Positions 49,853 through 59,270 of a stretch of 64,000 nucleotides of DNA are shown here, piece by piece. The notes beneath the pieces were generated by a model. It did not search any database. It saw only the letters and a program-made list of their open reading frames with translations, and was not told where the DNA came from. The stretch is from Rhodopirellula halodulae (GTDB lineage Bacteria; Planctomycetota; Planctomycetia; Pirellulales; Pirellulaceae), in NCBI RefSeq assembly GCF_020966775.1, contig NZ_JAJKFV010000001.1, positions 104,729 through 168,728 of the forward strand, in the 5' to 3' direction. How positions within the stretch are numbered: position 1 is the first letter of the stretch; every line of letters begins with the position of its first letter. A program made the position numbers and the translations under genes.

Positions 49853-50863
49853 ATGAAAAACATTGCAACCATCTCAATCGCGATCGGACTGGCGATCGCG
49901 ACACTGGCATCTTCTTCCACCGTCGTCGCGGAAACGCCCTTGTCGGTCAATGAAGTGATAAACACTCCAGCCGCTCAAGTGGTCCACCGAACAGTCGAGA
50001 TTGACGGGCTGTCGTTGTTCTATCGAGAGGCGGGGAACCCCGATCATCCGACTCTTCTACTGCTGCACGGGTTTCCGACATCGTCACATATGTTTCGCGA
50101 TTTGATTCCGAAACTGTCCGATCGATATCACGTGATCGCTCCGGATTATCCCGGCTTTGGATTCAGTTCGGCTCCTTCGGTCGAGGACTACGACTACACG
50201 TTCGACAATCTCGCCAAATTGATCGAACGGTTCACCGAGCGTTTGGATTTGCAAAGCTACTCGCTTTACGTGATGGACTACGGAGCCCCCGTTGGATTCC
50301 GCTTGGCGGTGTCACATCCGGAGCGAGTGCAGGCGTTGATCATTCAAAACGGCAACGCGTATGTCGAAGGGATCGACAACGATTTTTGGGTGCCAGTCAA
50401 AGCTTATTGGAAGGATCGCTCGGTCGAGAATGGCGACAAGCTTCGCTCTTTTTTGACGCTTGATGCGACCAAGTGGCAATTCACCGACGGAGTTCGCAAT
50501 GTGGAGGCGATCAGTCCGGACAATTGGGGACATGTGCAGCCGCTGTTGGATCGTCCTGGCAATCAGGAAATACAATTGGCATTGTTTCACAGCTATGGAA
50601 GCAACCCGCCACAGTATCCGGTGTGGCAGCGGTATCTGCGGGAGCATCAGCCACCGACTCTGATTGTGTGGGGAAAGAACGACAAGATCTTTCCCGCCGA
50701 AGGAGCGTTTCCCTATCAACGCGACCTACCCAAAGCGGAGCTTCATCTGCTGGACACGGGCCACTTCGCGTTGGAAGAGGATGGCGACGTGATCGCCAAG
50801 CACATGCGGCGTTTTCTTGATCAGCACGTGCCGCGATCGTTGGCTGAACCGCGTGCGAAGTAG
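49853..50863 (+). CDS. Exported alpha/beta hydrolase (epoxide hydrolase/haloalkane dehalogenase-like)
   Basis: 336 aa. Signal peptide [27 protein letters not shown]. Oxyanion motif [12 protein letters not shown]; nucleophile elbow [10 protein letters not shown] with Asp142, so the epoxide-hydrolase/dehalogenase branch and not a Ser esterase; acid in WGKNDKIF; catalytic His in [10 protein letters not shown]. Likely hydrolyses a reactive small molecule in the periplasm, which suits its place behind the AhpD-like and DUF1348 genes, although a hairpin and 119 bp separate them. Upstream open frame (from 49757) runs through the hairpin and is not coding. Confidence 0.88.
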   Translation: MKNIATISIAIGLAIATLASSSTVVAETPLSVNEVINTPAAQVVHRTVEIDGLSLFYREAGNPDHPTLLLLHGFPTSSHMFRDLIPKLSDRYHVIAPDYPGFGFSSAPSVEDYDYTFDNLAKLIERFTERLDLQSYSLYVMDYGAPVGFRLAVSHPERVQALIIQNGNAYVEGIDNDFWVPVKAYWKDRSVENGDKLRSFLTLDATKWQFTDGVRNVEAISPDNWGHVQPLLDRPGNQEIQLALFHSYGSNPPQYPVWQRYLREHQPPTLIVWGKNDKIFPAEGAFPYQRDLPKAELHLLDTGHFALEEDGDVIAKHMRRFLDQHVPRSLAEPRAK

Positions 50864-50891
50864 AATTTGCAAGCGGATTGCATCACTCGAA

Positions 50892-52313
50892 TCAGTCTTT
50901 GTTTGGAGACTGGTTCGTTGCGTTGTTGTCCAGCGATTGCCAAATTCGAAGCGTTGGTCCCGGCAAGGTTTCGTGGCGTGAGCTGGCGAAGGCATGGACC
51001 AATCCGCCGCCCAACGTCTCTTGCGTGTCGCGAACGATCAGCAATTCGATGATTCCGTTTTGGGAACGACGCAGCAATTCAACCAGTTGAGGTGATTCGA
51101 TCACATGAGCACCCGATTGGACGCCTTTGGGAATGACGAACCGATGCACCAGCGACCAATCGCTGTTGTCAATCGGCGGAGCGATCCAAGGCGTCGCGGT
51201 GAGCGGAGCGAGATCGGTGTCTGGATCGAGAGTGCGACCATAGACCGAAAATGTGGAATCGGGGGTACGTGATGCGAACCCGAGTCCGGATGGTGTCGCG
51301 GTCAATTGCAATGAGCCGAGTTGGATCGGCTGGTTTTCAAGACCGCGAAGATCAAACCGAAGTCGAATCTGTCGATCAAACTCGTGGAGTTCATCGGACT
51401 TTTTGACCAGCAGCAGATCCTCCGGGCCTTTCCGTTCGTTCGGGTCACGCTGGATCCATTGGTCCGCGCCCAGGCCTTGCGCCGTGATGATCTGCGTCAT
51501 TTGACGGAAGTCCGTGTCGTTGGGAACGTTGTAATCGCTGGGCGGAAGGATCTGTTGCGGCAGGAGCCAAGCCGAGGATCGTTCGGTGAGACGTTGTGTT
51601 TGGCCGGTTTCGCGAACTTCGAGATCAACTTTTCCGTCAAAGACTTCGACCATCGCTTCGCCCGCGGGTTTGACCGACACACCGAAGCTGGTTCCTTGGT
51701 CCGTTAGGCGACCGTTGGGCGTGTCGACCACAAAGCCGCGCATCCCGTCACGAACGGTGACGACCACTGTGCCACTGGCGAGCCGGCAATGCATCGCGTC
51801 GATGATGTGCAGCTCGGCCGGTCCCTCCAAATTGACTTGCGTTTGATTATCAAACCGCAGCGAGGCGAAGCCGCTTGCCAGTTGCAACCTTGCCTCGCCG
51901 AGACGTTGGCCTTCGATCAACGGAATGGTAGACGTTTGCCACAAACATTCGACGGTCGTTTCCAAGACTGCGAAGGTATTGTCAGCTGAAGTTCGGACAG
52001 GCGAGGTTTTCCAAAGGCCCAATGCCACAAGCAGTGTTGCTGTCAAGCCGACTGCAAGAGCAACCTTCTGTCCAGTGGAAGACGCGTTCGTTGTTTGGTT
52101 CTCGGGTTCATTGGACGCGAGGCTGTCACGCCCTTCGATCCCAAGCAAGCAGAGTTCTCCGTGAAGGCCGGCAACCTCCGAAAATTCGCGAACTCGTTTC
52201 TCGGAAGCCATGGTGAGCGATTCCAATTCGCTCGCTTCGTCTTCTTTCAATCGCCCATCCAGAAATGCATCGCGAAGATCGCGGAAGCGGGCGTCATCGT
52301 CTTGAGGTTTCAT
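50892..52313 (-). CDS. FecR-domain membrane protein, probable sigma regulator
   Basis: 473 aa. Cytoplasmic N-terminus (FRDLRDAFLDGRLKEDEASELESL), one membrane span (VALAVGLTATLLVALGLW, about residues 84-101), then a FecR-like domain (GEARLQLASGFASLRFDNQTQVNLEGPAEL, VVDTPNGRLTDQGTSFGV, VFDGKVDLEV in pieces). The C-terminal 200 residues are beta-rich with LRFDLRGLENQPIQLGSLQLTA, resembling a DNRLRE-like stalk. Overlaps the sigma gene by 4 bp. Paralogue of the pair at 23.4-25.4 kb. Confidence 0.85.
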   Translation of the reverse strand: MKPQDDDARFRDLRDAFLDGRLKEDEASELESLTMASEKRVREFSEVAGLHGELCLLGIEGRDSLASNEPENQTTNASSTGQKVALAVGLTATLLVALGLWKTSPVRTSADNTFAVLETTVECLWQTSTIPLIEGQRLGEARLQLASGFASLRFDNQTQVNLEGPAELHIIDAMHCRLASGTVVVTVRDGMRGFVVDTPNGRLTDQGTSFGVSVKPAGEAMVEVFDGKVDLEVRETGQTQRLTERSSAWLLPQQILPPSDYNVPNDTDFRQMTQIITAQGLGADQWIQRDPNERKGPEDLLLVKKSDELHEFDRQIRLRFDLRGLENQPIQLGSLQLTATPSGLGFASRTPDSTFSVYGRTLDPDTDLAPLTATPWIAPPIDNSDWSLVHRFVIPKGVQSGAHVIESPQLVELLRRSQNGIIELLIVRDTQETLGGGLVHAFASSRHETLPGPTLRIWQSLDNNATNQSPNKD

Positions 52314-52861
52314 ACGTCGATCCCCGCTTCCAATTTTCGTGTCACGCAGTCCCGCAAGGTGTCACGAACACGGCTGAGCATGCGATAAATGGCATCGAGT
52401 GACCGGCCGGTTCTCGAGGCGATCGATTCGATTTTGTCCCCGTCGGTGTAGCGTTGACGAATCAGGCTCTTGTGCCGGTCCGGTAGCGAGTTCACGCAGG
52501 CTTGTAGCAATTCGAGACGCTGGTTGTAGCGTTCGGTTCGCGTGTCCAACTCCGACGCGACGGTCGATAGAAATTCGTCCGAGAAGTGAAGGCGGCTGCG
52601 GGCTTGTTTCTGCCGCCAGGCTCGCATCTGGTTGAACGCAACTCGACAGGACCAAGCCGTGAAGTTGGTGCCGAGTTCAAAGTCGTCGAACTTTCGCCAC
52701 AGGACCAAATCGGTTTCTTGCAAGACCTCTTCCACGTTGTCTCGATGATTCATCAGGCTCATCAGATAAGCAAAACGATACCGACGAGTTTGTCCGAGCA
52801 GCCGAACAAATTCTTCGGTGCGGTGCGCGGATCCGGTGAGATGGAGGTCGTGATCGGGCAT
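52310..52861 (-). CDS. ECF sigma factor
   Basis: 183 aa. Region 2: RYRFAYLMSLMNHRDNVEEVLQETDLVLWRKFDDF in pieces, FTAWSCRVAFNQMRAWRQKQ. Region 4: LPDRHKSLIRQRYTDGDKIESIASRTGRSLDAIYRMLSRVRDTLRDCV in pieces. Translationally coupled to the FecR protein. The start codon lies inside the first unit of an 18-bp tandem repeat. Divergent from the large repeated secreted protein, a candidate target. Confidence 0.9.
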   Translation of the reverse strand: MPDHDLHLTGSAHRTEEFVRLLGQTRRYRFAYLMSLMNHRDNVEEVLQETDLVLWRKFDDFELGTNFTAWSCRVAFNQMRAWRQKQARSRLHFSDEFLSTVASELDTRTERYNQRLELLQACVNSLPDRHKSLIRQRYTDGDKIESIASRTGRSLDAIYRMLSRVRDTLRDCVTRKLEAGIDV

Positions 52862-52904
52862 TCAGTCTTGATTGGAGATTCAGTCTTGATCAGGTATTCA
52901 GCGG
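52860..52904. repeat. 18-bp tandem repeat at the sigma gene start
   Basis: ATTCAGTCTTGATTGGAG (52860-52877), ATTCAGTCTTGATCAGGT (52878-52895) and a partial third ATTCAG. The repeat begins on the sigma factor ATG (minus strand) and covers its leader, so a change in copy number or a bound protein could alter translation. Confidence 0.7.
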
Positions 52905-53093
52905 AATCCGAACGATCGGAGGTGGTTGCCAGCAGCGGTCGCCTGTCATGGCATCTTGAAATAGCTCGAAACGGGCGAATTGGACACGGATCAGGACTTT
53001 TTATGGAAAATGGTTTCGTTTCTGTCCAAACCGTATCTCCCAAGTTATCTCATGACAGGACATCGCCTCTTTTTCATCGATCGCCACGAAAAC

Positions 53094-56054
53094 ATGCACG
53101 CTCATTCACATTGGACGCTCGCTCTCTTGTTTCTCGCCTGCTTGCCAGCAAGCAAAGCGGCCATGTCATCAGACGAGGCCAAAGTCTCCTCGCCATCCAA
53201 TTTGATTGAGACGGAAAGCGAGCACGGGGCTGGTGAAAGCGGTGTGAATTTCAGTCCCGTCATCCGAACGGATTTGTTCATCAGCGGAGTCTATCCTCAC
53301 CTGACCACCTATGGCGTTTACAGCCAAGACGGGGCTCATCGAAAGAGTGGGCACAACGAATGCGGCATTGGTGCGATTGTTCCCTGGGCGGGGAAGTTGT
53401 GGATGGTCAATTACGCGCCGCACATGCCTCGCGGAAGTGAGCACAAACTATTTTCCGTCGATGCTGACCTGACGCAGCCTTTGACGGTCCATCCGGAGAG
53501 CGTTGGCGGAACTCCGGCGGGACGGATGATTCACGAAGAGTCCAAGCAACTGCTGATCGGTCATCACATGATTGATACCGAGGGCAACGTCCGAACAATC
53601 TCGCCGGAGGACATGCCGATTCGTGTGACCGCCATCGCTCGGCATCTGAAGGATCCGAACAACATGGTTTATTACATCGACATGGAGGGTGCGATCTGGG
53701 AAGCCAATGTGCACACGCTAGCGGTCAAGCGTTTGTTCAAAAAGCCGGTGCCGGGATGGCATGGAAAGGGCGGCTACACATCGCAAGGGCGATTGGTGGT
53801 GACCAACAACGGCGAGTTGCACGTGGGTGACTACAAAGATGTGTTGGTCGGAGGCGAAGCCAAGAACGAAGAAGAGCGTGGTGTGTTGGCCGAGTGGGAT
53901 GGCGATACGTGGACGATCGTTGAACGCCGGCAGTTCACCGAAGTCACCGGTCCCAAAGGAATCACCGGTGGCAGTGACGGGAACGATCCCATTTGGACGA
54001 TGGGATGGGATCGGCGCAGCGTTCGATTGAAGGTGTTGGAGGACGGCAATTGGCACACGTTCCTGCTTCCAAAGGCGGCGTACTGCAATGACGCCAGCCA
54101 CGGTTGGTACACCGAATGGCCACGAATTCGCCAGATCACAGATGAGCGGTGGATGTTGGACATGCACGGCATGTTCTTTGAATTCCCCCAAACGTTTTCC
54201 GTTGGCAACAGTCGAGGATTGCGGCCGATCGGAAGTCACTTGCGATACATCCCGGACTTCTGCGAGTGGAATGGTCGACTGGTGTTGGCCTCCGACGAGA
54301 CCAGCATTCAAGGCAACCCGTTGGCGGGACAGCCTCAAAGCAATTTGTGGTTTGGTGACTACGCGGATCTGAAGACTTGGGGACCCGCGTCGGCGTACGG
54401 TGGGCCATGGGTGGATGATGAGGTCGACGCGGAGCAGTGGTCCGATCCGTTCCTTGTGGATGGGTTTGAAAATCGAACGTTGTACTTGGCGATCGGCAGG
54501 TTGAAGGAAGAGGCCGAAGTTCAGTTCCGAGCGGCGGATCAACAAGCGATCACGTCGATGCCTGCGTTGCTTCGCTCACTTGCGAACGTGACCGTGAAAC
54601 GAGGTGACTGGACTCAGCCCGCTATGGGATACTCACTGGATGCCAATCAAGACGTCACCGTGTATTTAGCGGTCGATCATCGCGGCGATCCCAAGCTGCC
54701 CTCAGCTTGGAAGGAAACCGACATGACGATGCGTTGGGGCAAGGGGCATCACGATCGGATCTATCGCCGCGATTTTCCGGCTGGAACGATTGAGATTCCT
54801 GGCAACGACACCGAACACCAAACGGGATCCTTTGGGATGCCTCACATGGCGTTTGTTCAAGGTGATCCAAAATTGGAGGTGGTGCCGAATGCAACTGCCG
54901 TCGTTCGTTATCCGGTCCAAGCTGAAACGGCGGAATCCGGTTCGGCTGGTGGCAAGCAAGCCGTCGAAGTCACGATGCAGGTGGACGCCAGCGGAACGAA
55001 CGAATGGCGAAACGCGCGGCAATGGAACTTGGAAGAAAACGAATCGTTGGTGGAGCTGTTGCCGGCTGACTTGAATGCGGTGTGGGTACGATTCAAAGTC
55101 CACCAAGCTTGCGTCGCTACCGCGTTCATGCACCAGACATCCGGCTACCCAAACCAAGCCTCTGACGACGAATTGTTCGCTGGCTTGGCGGATGCGAACG
55201 ATTCGGAGGCGGTGTCCGCGCTTTTGTATCCCGCCAAACGAAGTCGTGATCTGCGGGTTTTGGGAGCGGAACAGAAAGCCTTCGAATTCACCAAGGGTCG
55301 CTTCGAGTTTGAAGAGGATGAGTGGGACGTGGAGCTGGCGAAGAAGCTGCATGTGGAACCCGAGTTCACGGTCGATGCGGCTTCTGCGATCGTTCAATAT
55401 CAAGGAGTCCGTTATCGGCTGCCCAAGACGGACGCGGTCTATGATCAGCCTTTCTCGGATGGTTGGCCGCGAGCTCTACGCGAGGTGGAGTCGGAACGTA
55501 CGATCGCGAATATTCACGGGACGTTTTATGAGGTTCCGCTGGTCACCAACGGGGCGCCGCCAGCTTGGAATTTGATGCGTCCCGTTGCCACGCACCGCAA
55601 ACGCATCACGGACTATTGTTCGTGGAACGGATTGTTGGTGTTAGCCGGTGTTCGCGGCGATGCCACATCAGGCCAACACATTTTTCGCGACCCAACTTCC
55701 GACATGGGACTTTGGATGGGCGGTGTGGATGACCTGTGGAAGTTCGGCAAGCCGACAGGCCGAGGAGGACCTTGGAAAGAGACGGCGGTCCGAGCGGGCG
55801 AAGTGTCAGATCCTTATTTGATGCGTGGTTTTGACCAGAAGAGCGTTCGACTTTCCCACTCCCATGACGGTCCGGTTGAGTTCACTTTGGAAGTGGATTT
55901 AGACGGAGAAGGCCGTTGGGTGTCTTTGGAAACGTTTCGCGTCCCTGCATCAGCGACGTTGGAGCATCCGTTCCCAGCCGGTTTTTCAGCGTGTTGGATT
56001 CGGGCGAAATGCAATACCGACACACAGGCAACGGTCCAGTTCGAATATCGCTGA
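53094..56054 (+). CDS. Large secreted protein with internal duplication, function unknown
   Basis: About 986 aa with a signal peptide (WTLALLFLACLPASKAAMS); an ATG at 53052 is an alternative start. No named family recognised. The chain contains two related modules: around 54160-54540 (MHGMFFEFP, YIPDFCEWNGRLVLASD, SNLWFGDYADLKTWG, GGPWVDDEVDAEQWSDPFLVDGFENRTLYLAI) and around 55510-55900 (IHGTFYEVP, ITDYCSWNGLLVLAG, MGLWMGGVDDLWKFG, GGPWKETAVRAGEVSDPYLMRGFDQKSVRLS), quoted in pieces. The N-terminal third looks like beta-propeller sequence (WAGKLWMVNYAPH, MVYYIDMEGAIWEA). Divergent from an ECF/FecR pair that may regulate it. Confidence 0.8.
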   Translation: MHAHSHWTLALLFLACLPASKAAMSSDEAKVSSPSNLIETESEHGAGESGVNFSPVIRTDLFISGVYPHLTTYGVYSQDGAHRKSGHNECGIGAIVPWAGKLWMVNYAPHMPRGSEHKLFSVDADLTQPLTVHPESVGGTPAGRMIHEESKQLLIGHHMIDTEGNVRTISPEDMPIRVTAIARHLKDPNNMVYYIDMEGAIWEANVHTLAVKRLFKKPVPGWHGKGGYTSQGRLVVTNNGELHVGDYKDVLVGGEAKNEEERGVLAEWDGDTWTIVERRQFTEVTGPKGITGGSDGNDPIWTMGWDRRSVRLKVLEDGNWHTFLLPKAAYCNDASHGWYTEWPRIRQITDERWMLDMHGMFFEFPQTFSVGNSRGLRPIGSHLRYIPDFCEWNGRLVLASDETSIQGNPLAGQPQSNLWFGDYADLKTWGPASAYGGPWVDDEVDAEQWSDPFLVDGFENRTLYLAIGRLKEEAEVQFRAADQQAITSMPALLRSLANVTVKRGDWTQPAMGYSLDANQDVTVYLAVDHRGDPKLPSAWKETDMTMRWGKGHHDRIYRRDFPAGTIEIPGNDTEHQTGSFGMPHMAFVQGDPKLEVVPNATAVVRYPVQAETAESGSAGGKQAVEVTMQVDASGTNEWRNARQWNLEENESLVELLPADLNAVWVRFKVHQACVATAFMHQTSGYPNQASDDELFAGLADANDSEAVSALLYPAKRSRDLRVLGAEQKAFEFTKGRFEFEEDEWDVELAKKLHVEPEFTVDAASAIVQYQGVRYRLPKTDAVYDQPFSDGWPRALREVESERTIANIHGTFYEVPLVTNGAPPAWNLMRPVATHRKRITDYCSWNGLLVLAGVRGDATSGQHIFRDPTSDMGLWMGGVDDLWKFGKPTGRGGPWKETAVRAGEVSDPYLMRGFDQKSVRLSHSHDGPVEFTLEVDLDGEGRWVSLETFRVPASATLEHPFPAGFSACWIRAKCNTDTQATVQFEYR

Positions 56055-56132
56055 GTCGCGACCCCTCGAAGTTGATTCTTCGAAGTTGAGGAACTTTTTG
56101 TGTTGACTGGTCGAAGTGTGACCGATATCGTT

Positions 56133-56150
56133 AATCGTGAATTGACGATT
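56133..56150. promoter_or_regulatory. Inverted repeat upstream of arsD
   Basis: AATCGT-GAATTG-ACGATT, 6-bp perfect arms, about 120 bp before arsD. Could be an operator, but its centre does not clearly match known ArsR sites. Confidence 0.3.
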
Positions 56151-56269
56151 GGATAGCGAGGCGACTGCGGCGAGTGAGTCTCGGTCGTGTGGACTCTGCC
56201 ATCAAAACACAAATTTTTTTTACACCAAGCCATCGCTTATCGGCGATTGGCGAAAAAAGGAGCGAGTCG

Positions 56270-56638
56270 ATGAGTCACGTGCAGATTTACGATCGAGCGA
56301 TGTGTTGCAGCACGGGCGTGTGTGGACCTCAGGTGGACCAGACGTTGCCAACCTTTGCAGCCGATTTGGATTGGTTGAAGCAGCAAGGGCACCAAGTCCA
56401 GCGTTTCAATTTGGCGCAGGACCCAGCGGAGTTCGCGGCGAATGCGACGGTTCAGCGGATGTTGAGTGAGGCCGGGGTGGAGTGTTTGCCGCTGGTATTG
56501 GTCGATGGCCAGATCGTCAGCCGCAGTGACTATCCCACTCGCGAAAATTTGGCGTTGTGGACCGCGACGAAGCTTTCGGTGAAGACGATGTTGCCGACCG
56601 CGGATGGCGGATGTTGTGGCGATTCAGGTTGCTGCTGA
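56270..56638 (+). CDS. arsD: Arsenite metallochaperone ArsD
   Basis: 122 aa. Delivers As(III) to ArsA. The metalloid-binding cysteines are C12, C13 and C18 in MCCSTGVCGP, and the tail has vicinal pairs in GGCCGDSGCC. Thioredoxin-like body with VECLPLVLVDGQIVS. GGAG at 56259-56262 supports the ATG at 56270. arsA follows after 45 bp. No arsR lies upstream, which is unusual since arsD is normally in an ArsR-controlled operon. Confidence 0.94.
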   Translation: MSHVQIYDRAMCCSTGVCGPQVDQTLPTFAADLDWLKQQGHQVQRFNLAQDPAEFAANATVQRMLSEAGVECLPLVLVDGQIVSRSDYPTRENLALWTATKLSVKTMLPTADGGCCGDSGCC

Positions 56639-56683
56639 ATCATCGTTTTTTTGTGGTTCTGTTCTTCTATCACTTGGCCTGTC

Positions 56684-58459
56684 ATGCATTATCTCGATAA
56701 CCCCACACGCAATTTGTTTTTCACTGGCAAGGGAGGCGTCGGCAAAACCTCGATGGCCTGTGCCACCGCCGTCCGTTTGGCAGATCAAGGCCGACGGGTG
56801 TTGCTGGTGTCGACCGATCCAGCGTCCAACTTGGATGAAGTGTTGGGAGTGACGCTGGGGAACCAACCAACCGCGGTTCCGGCGGTGAGCCAGTTGTGGG
56901 CGATGAACATCGATCCGGAAAAGGCCGCCGCGGAATATCGTGAACGCATGGTGGGGCCATACCGAGGCGTCTTGCCGGATGCCGCCGTGCAAAGCATGGA
57001 AGAGCAATTCTCCGGTTCGTGCACCGTTGAGATAGCCGCTTTCGACGAGTTTGCTCGGTTGCTCGGCGATGCGTCGGCCACCGAAGACTTCGACCACATC
57101 GTGTTCGACACTGCTCCGACGGGACACACCTTGCGTTTGCTGACGTTGCCTTCGGCTTGGTCGGGATACATGGAAACCAACACGTCGGGAACATCCTGTC
57201 TGGGGCCTCTGGCGGGTTTGCAAAAGCAACAAGCGATCTATCGATCGACTGTCGAATCGCTCAGTGATGCTGAACGGACGACGTTGGTCTTGGTCACTCG
57301 TCCGGAGGCATCCACGCTTCGTGAGGCGGACCGAACCAGCCACGAACTTCGCGAGCTGGGAGTGCAGAATCAAGCGTTGGTGATCAATGGGATGTTCCGC
57401 GCAACGACTCCAACGGACGAAGTCGCGGTCGCGATGCAATCGCGATGTGAGTCCGCACTGGAAACGATGCCGAGCGGGTTGTCTGGTTTGCAACGCACGG
57501 AGGTTCCTTTGGCACCGCAGGGTTTAATTGGGGTGGAAACGCTGCGTCGTGTTGGTCAAACGCACGGCGATTCGTCGGTGTCACCCAAGCCGACTGAAGG
57601 AGAGGTAACGATGCTCCATTCTTTGCCAACCTCAGAGCTGATTGACCAATTGGCGGCGCAGGAACGTGGCGTGATCATGACGATGGGCAAAGGAGGCGTC
57701 GGCAAGACCACCGTGGCAGCCGCCGTTGCGGTCGCATTGGCCGAGCGAGGATTGAAGGTGCATTTGTCGACCACGGACCCGGCGGCTCATGTCAGCGCGG
57801 CGATGGCAGCGGACGAAATCAGCGGTCTAACAATCAGCCGCATTGATCCGGCGGAAGTGACGGAAGCCTATCGACAAGAGGTGTTGAGCACCGCCGGAGC
57901 GGATTTAGATGACCAAGGTAAGGAGTTGCTCGAAGAAGATTTGCGATCGCCGTGCACCGAAGAAATCGCGGTGTTCCGAGCCTTCGCTGACGCGGTGGCG
58001 GAGGGGGAAGATGGCTTCGTCGTTCTCGACACCGCACCCACAGGACACACCATCTTGCTGCTTGATTCAGCGTTGGCCTATCATCGCGAAGTATCACGTC
58101 AAGCCAACGAGGTGCCCGAAAGTGTCCAAAAACTGTTGCCGCGATTGCGTGATCCCGGCTTCACTCGCGTCTTGGTCGTGACCTTGCCAGAGTCGACTCC
58201 GGTTCACGAAGCCGAACGCTTGCAACAGGACCTCCGCCGAGCGGAGATTGAACCGTTCGCGTGGGTGATCAACCAATCGCTCGCCAGCCTGAGCGTTCAC
58301 GATCCTGTCCTGCTGGGGCGGCAACAAAGCGAACGTCCGTATCTGCAAGAGGTCATGAACCAACATGCCAAGCAGGCGGTGATCATCCCTTGGCAGTCAA
58401 CTCCGCCGATCGGATTGGATGGTTTGCGCGAGTTGATGAAGAGCGAAGCGATTTGCTAA
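56684..58459 (+). CDS. arsA: Arsenite-stimulated ATPase ArsA
   Basis: 591 aa, two homologous ATPase halves. P-loop A1 is GKGGVGKTS (residues 15-23) and P-loop A2 GKGGVGKTT after a linker near residue 310. Each half has DTAPTGHT. The Cys in SGSCTVE (A1) and SPCTEE (A2) fit the metalloid site. Normally drives the ArsB or Acr3 pump using arsenite from ArsD. No pump gene is in the window. Start ATG 56684; a longer start at 56651 is unlikely. Confidence 0.94.
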   Translation: MHYLDNPTRNLFFTGKGGVGKTSMACATAVRLADQGRRVLLVSTDPASNLDEVLGVTLGNQPTAVPAVSQLWAMNIDPEKAAAEYRERMVGPYRGVLPDAAVQSMEEQFSGSCTVEIAAFDEFARLLGDASATEDFDHIVFDTAPTGHTLRLLTLPSAWSGYMETNTSGTSCLGPLAGLQKQQAIYRSTVESLSDAERTTLVLVTRPEASTLREADRTSHELRELGVQNQALVINGMFRATTPTDEVAVAMQSRCESALETMPSGLSGLQRTEVPLAPQGLIGVETLRRVGQTHGDSSVSPKPTEGEVTMLHSLPTSELIDQLAAQERGVIMTMGKGGVGKTTVAAAVAVALAERGLKVHLSTTDPAAHVSAAMAADEISGLTISRIDPAEVTEAYRQEVLSTAGADLDDQGKELLEEDLRSPCTEEIAVFRAFADAVAEGEDGFVVLDTAPTGHTILLLDSALAYHREVSRQANEVPESVQKLLPRLRDPGFTRVLVVTLPESTPVHEAERLQQDLRRAEIEPFAWVINQSLASLSVHDPVLLGRQQSERPYLQEVMNQHAKQAVIIPWQSTPPIGLDGLRELMKSEAIC

Positions 58460-58511
58460 GAAGGTTGCTGGTCGGGCGAGGTTCCTTTCGGCAGTTGGAT
58501 TGGTGACATAG

Positions 58512-59270
58512 ATGAATCGCGGCACGTTGGAGCGAGTTGGTTTTCAAATTCTGCGTGCCGCGGTGACTTCAGAAGTTGTGAGTGAATTGCTGCAAGTCTG
58601 CAGCGATTCGTTGGCGGACGAGTCCGCGTCGGTTCGGGCTCGTTCCAGCCGCGGTCATGTCTACGCGGCAAGGAACTTGATTGGCAACTTGCCACCGGTG
58701 GAAACCGTTTGGCAGACCGGTCGCTTGCTTGCGTTTCTGCATCAACATCTGGGGCAGCAGTTCGGCTTGGTTCGAGCGTTGTTCTTCGACAAACCGCCGG
58801 ATCGGACATGGGCTTTGCCATGGCACAAAGACACCTCGGTTGCCGTGAAAGACAACTCGCTGCCGTCGGACCATTTTTCTCGCCCCACGTTGAAAGCGGG
58901 CGTCCCTCATTTGATCGCGTGCGATGAGGTGTTGAAACGGATGTTGACGCTGCGGATTCACTTGGACGAAGTCACCGATGAGAATGGTCCACTTCAGGTC
59001 ATTCCCAGTTCGCACGTTTCAAGTGACACCGAGAGTGAAGATCTATCGTCCACCGTCGCGATTCATGCTGCGGCGGGAGACGTGTTGGCGATGCGACCGT
59101 TGCTCAGTCACAGCAGTGCTTCCTCCGTCAGTGGAACTCGCCGTCATCGACGGATCCTGCACTTGGAGTTCGCCGAATCGGAACGTTTGCCCGACGGAGT
59201 GGAGTGGCACGACTTTGTGAAGCCGATTGCAATTTCAAATCGCTCGCCCGCGTCTTCACCCGAAAGCTAA
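58512..59270 (+). CDS. Phytanoyl-CoA dioxygenase (PhyH)-like oxygenase
   Basis: 252 aa Fe(II)/2-oxoglutarate-dependent oxygenase fold. The iron facial triad is WHKDTS (His-x-Asp) and the distal His in RPLLSHSS, with the 2-oxoglutarate Arg in RRILHLEFAES. LRIHLDEVTDENGPLQVIPSSH is a typical family stretch. Substrate unknown. It begins 52 bp after arsA in the same direction and could be co-transcribed, although no arsenic link is known for this family. Its stop overlaps the convergent double sulfatase by 4 bp. Confidence 0.88.
   Translation: MNRGTLERVGFQILRAAVTSEVVSELLQVCSDSLADESASVRARSSRGHVYAARNLIGNLPPVETVWQTGRLLAFLHQHLGQQFGLVRALFFDKPPDRTWALPWHKDTSVAVKDNSLPSDHFSRPTLKAGVPHLIACDEVLKRMLTLRIHLDEVTDENGPLQVIPSSHVSSDTESEDLSSTVAIHAAAGDVLAMRPLLSHSSASSVSGTRRHRRILHLEFAESERLPDGVEWHDFVKPIAISNRSPASSPES

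Noticed and set aside
56064..56092. Direct repeat of TCGAAGTTGA after the large secreted protein gene
   Set aside because: Two short copies only, and no stable stem; too weak to call a terminator or operator.
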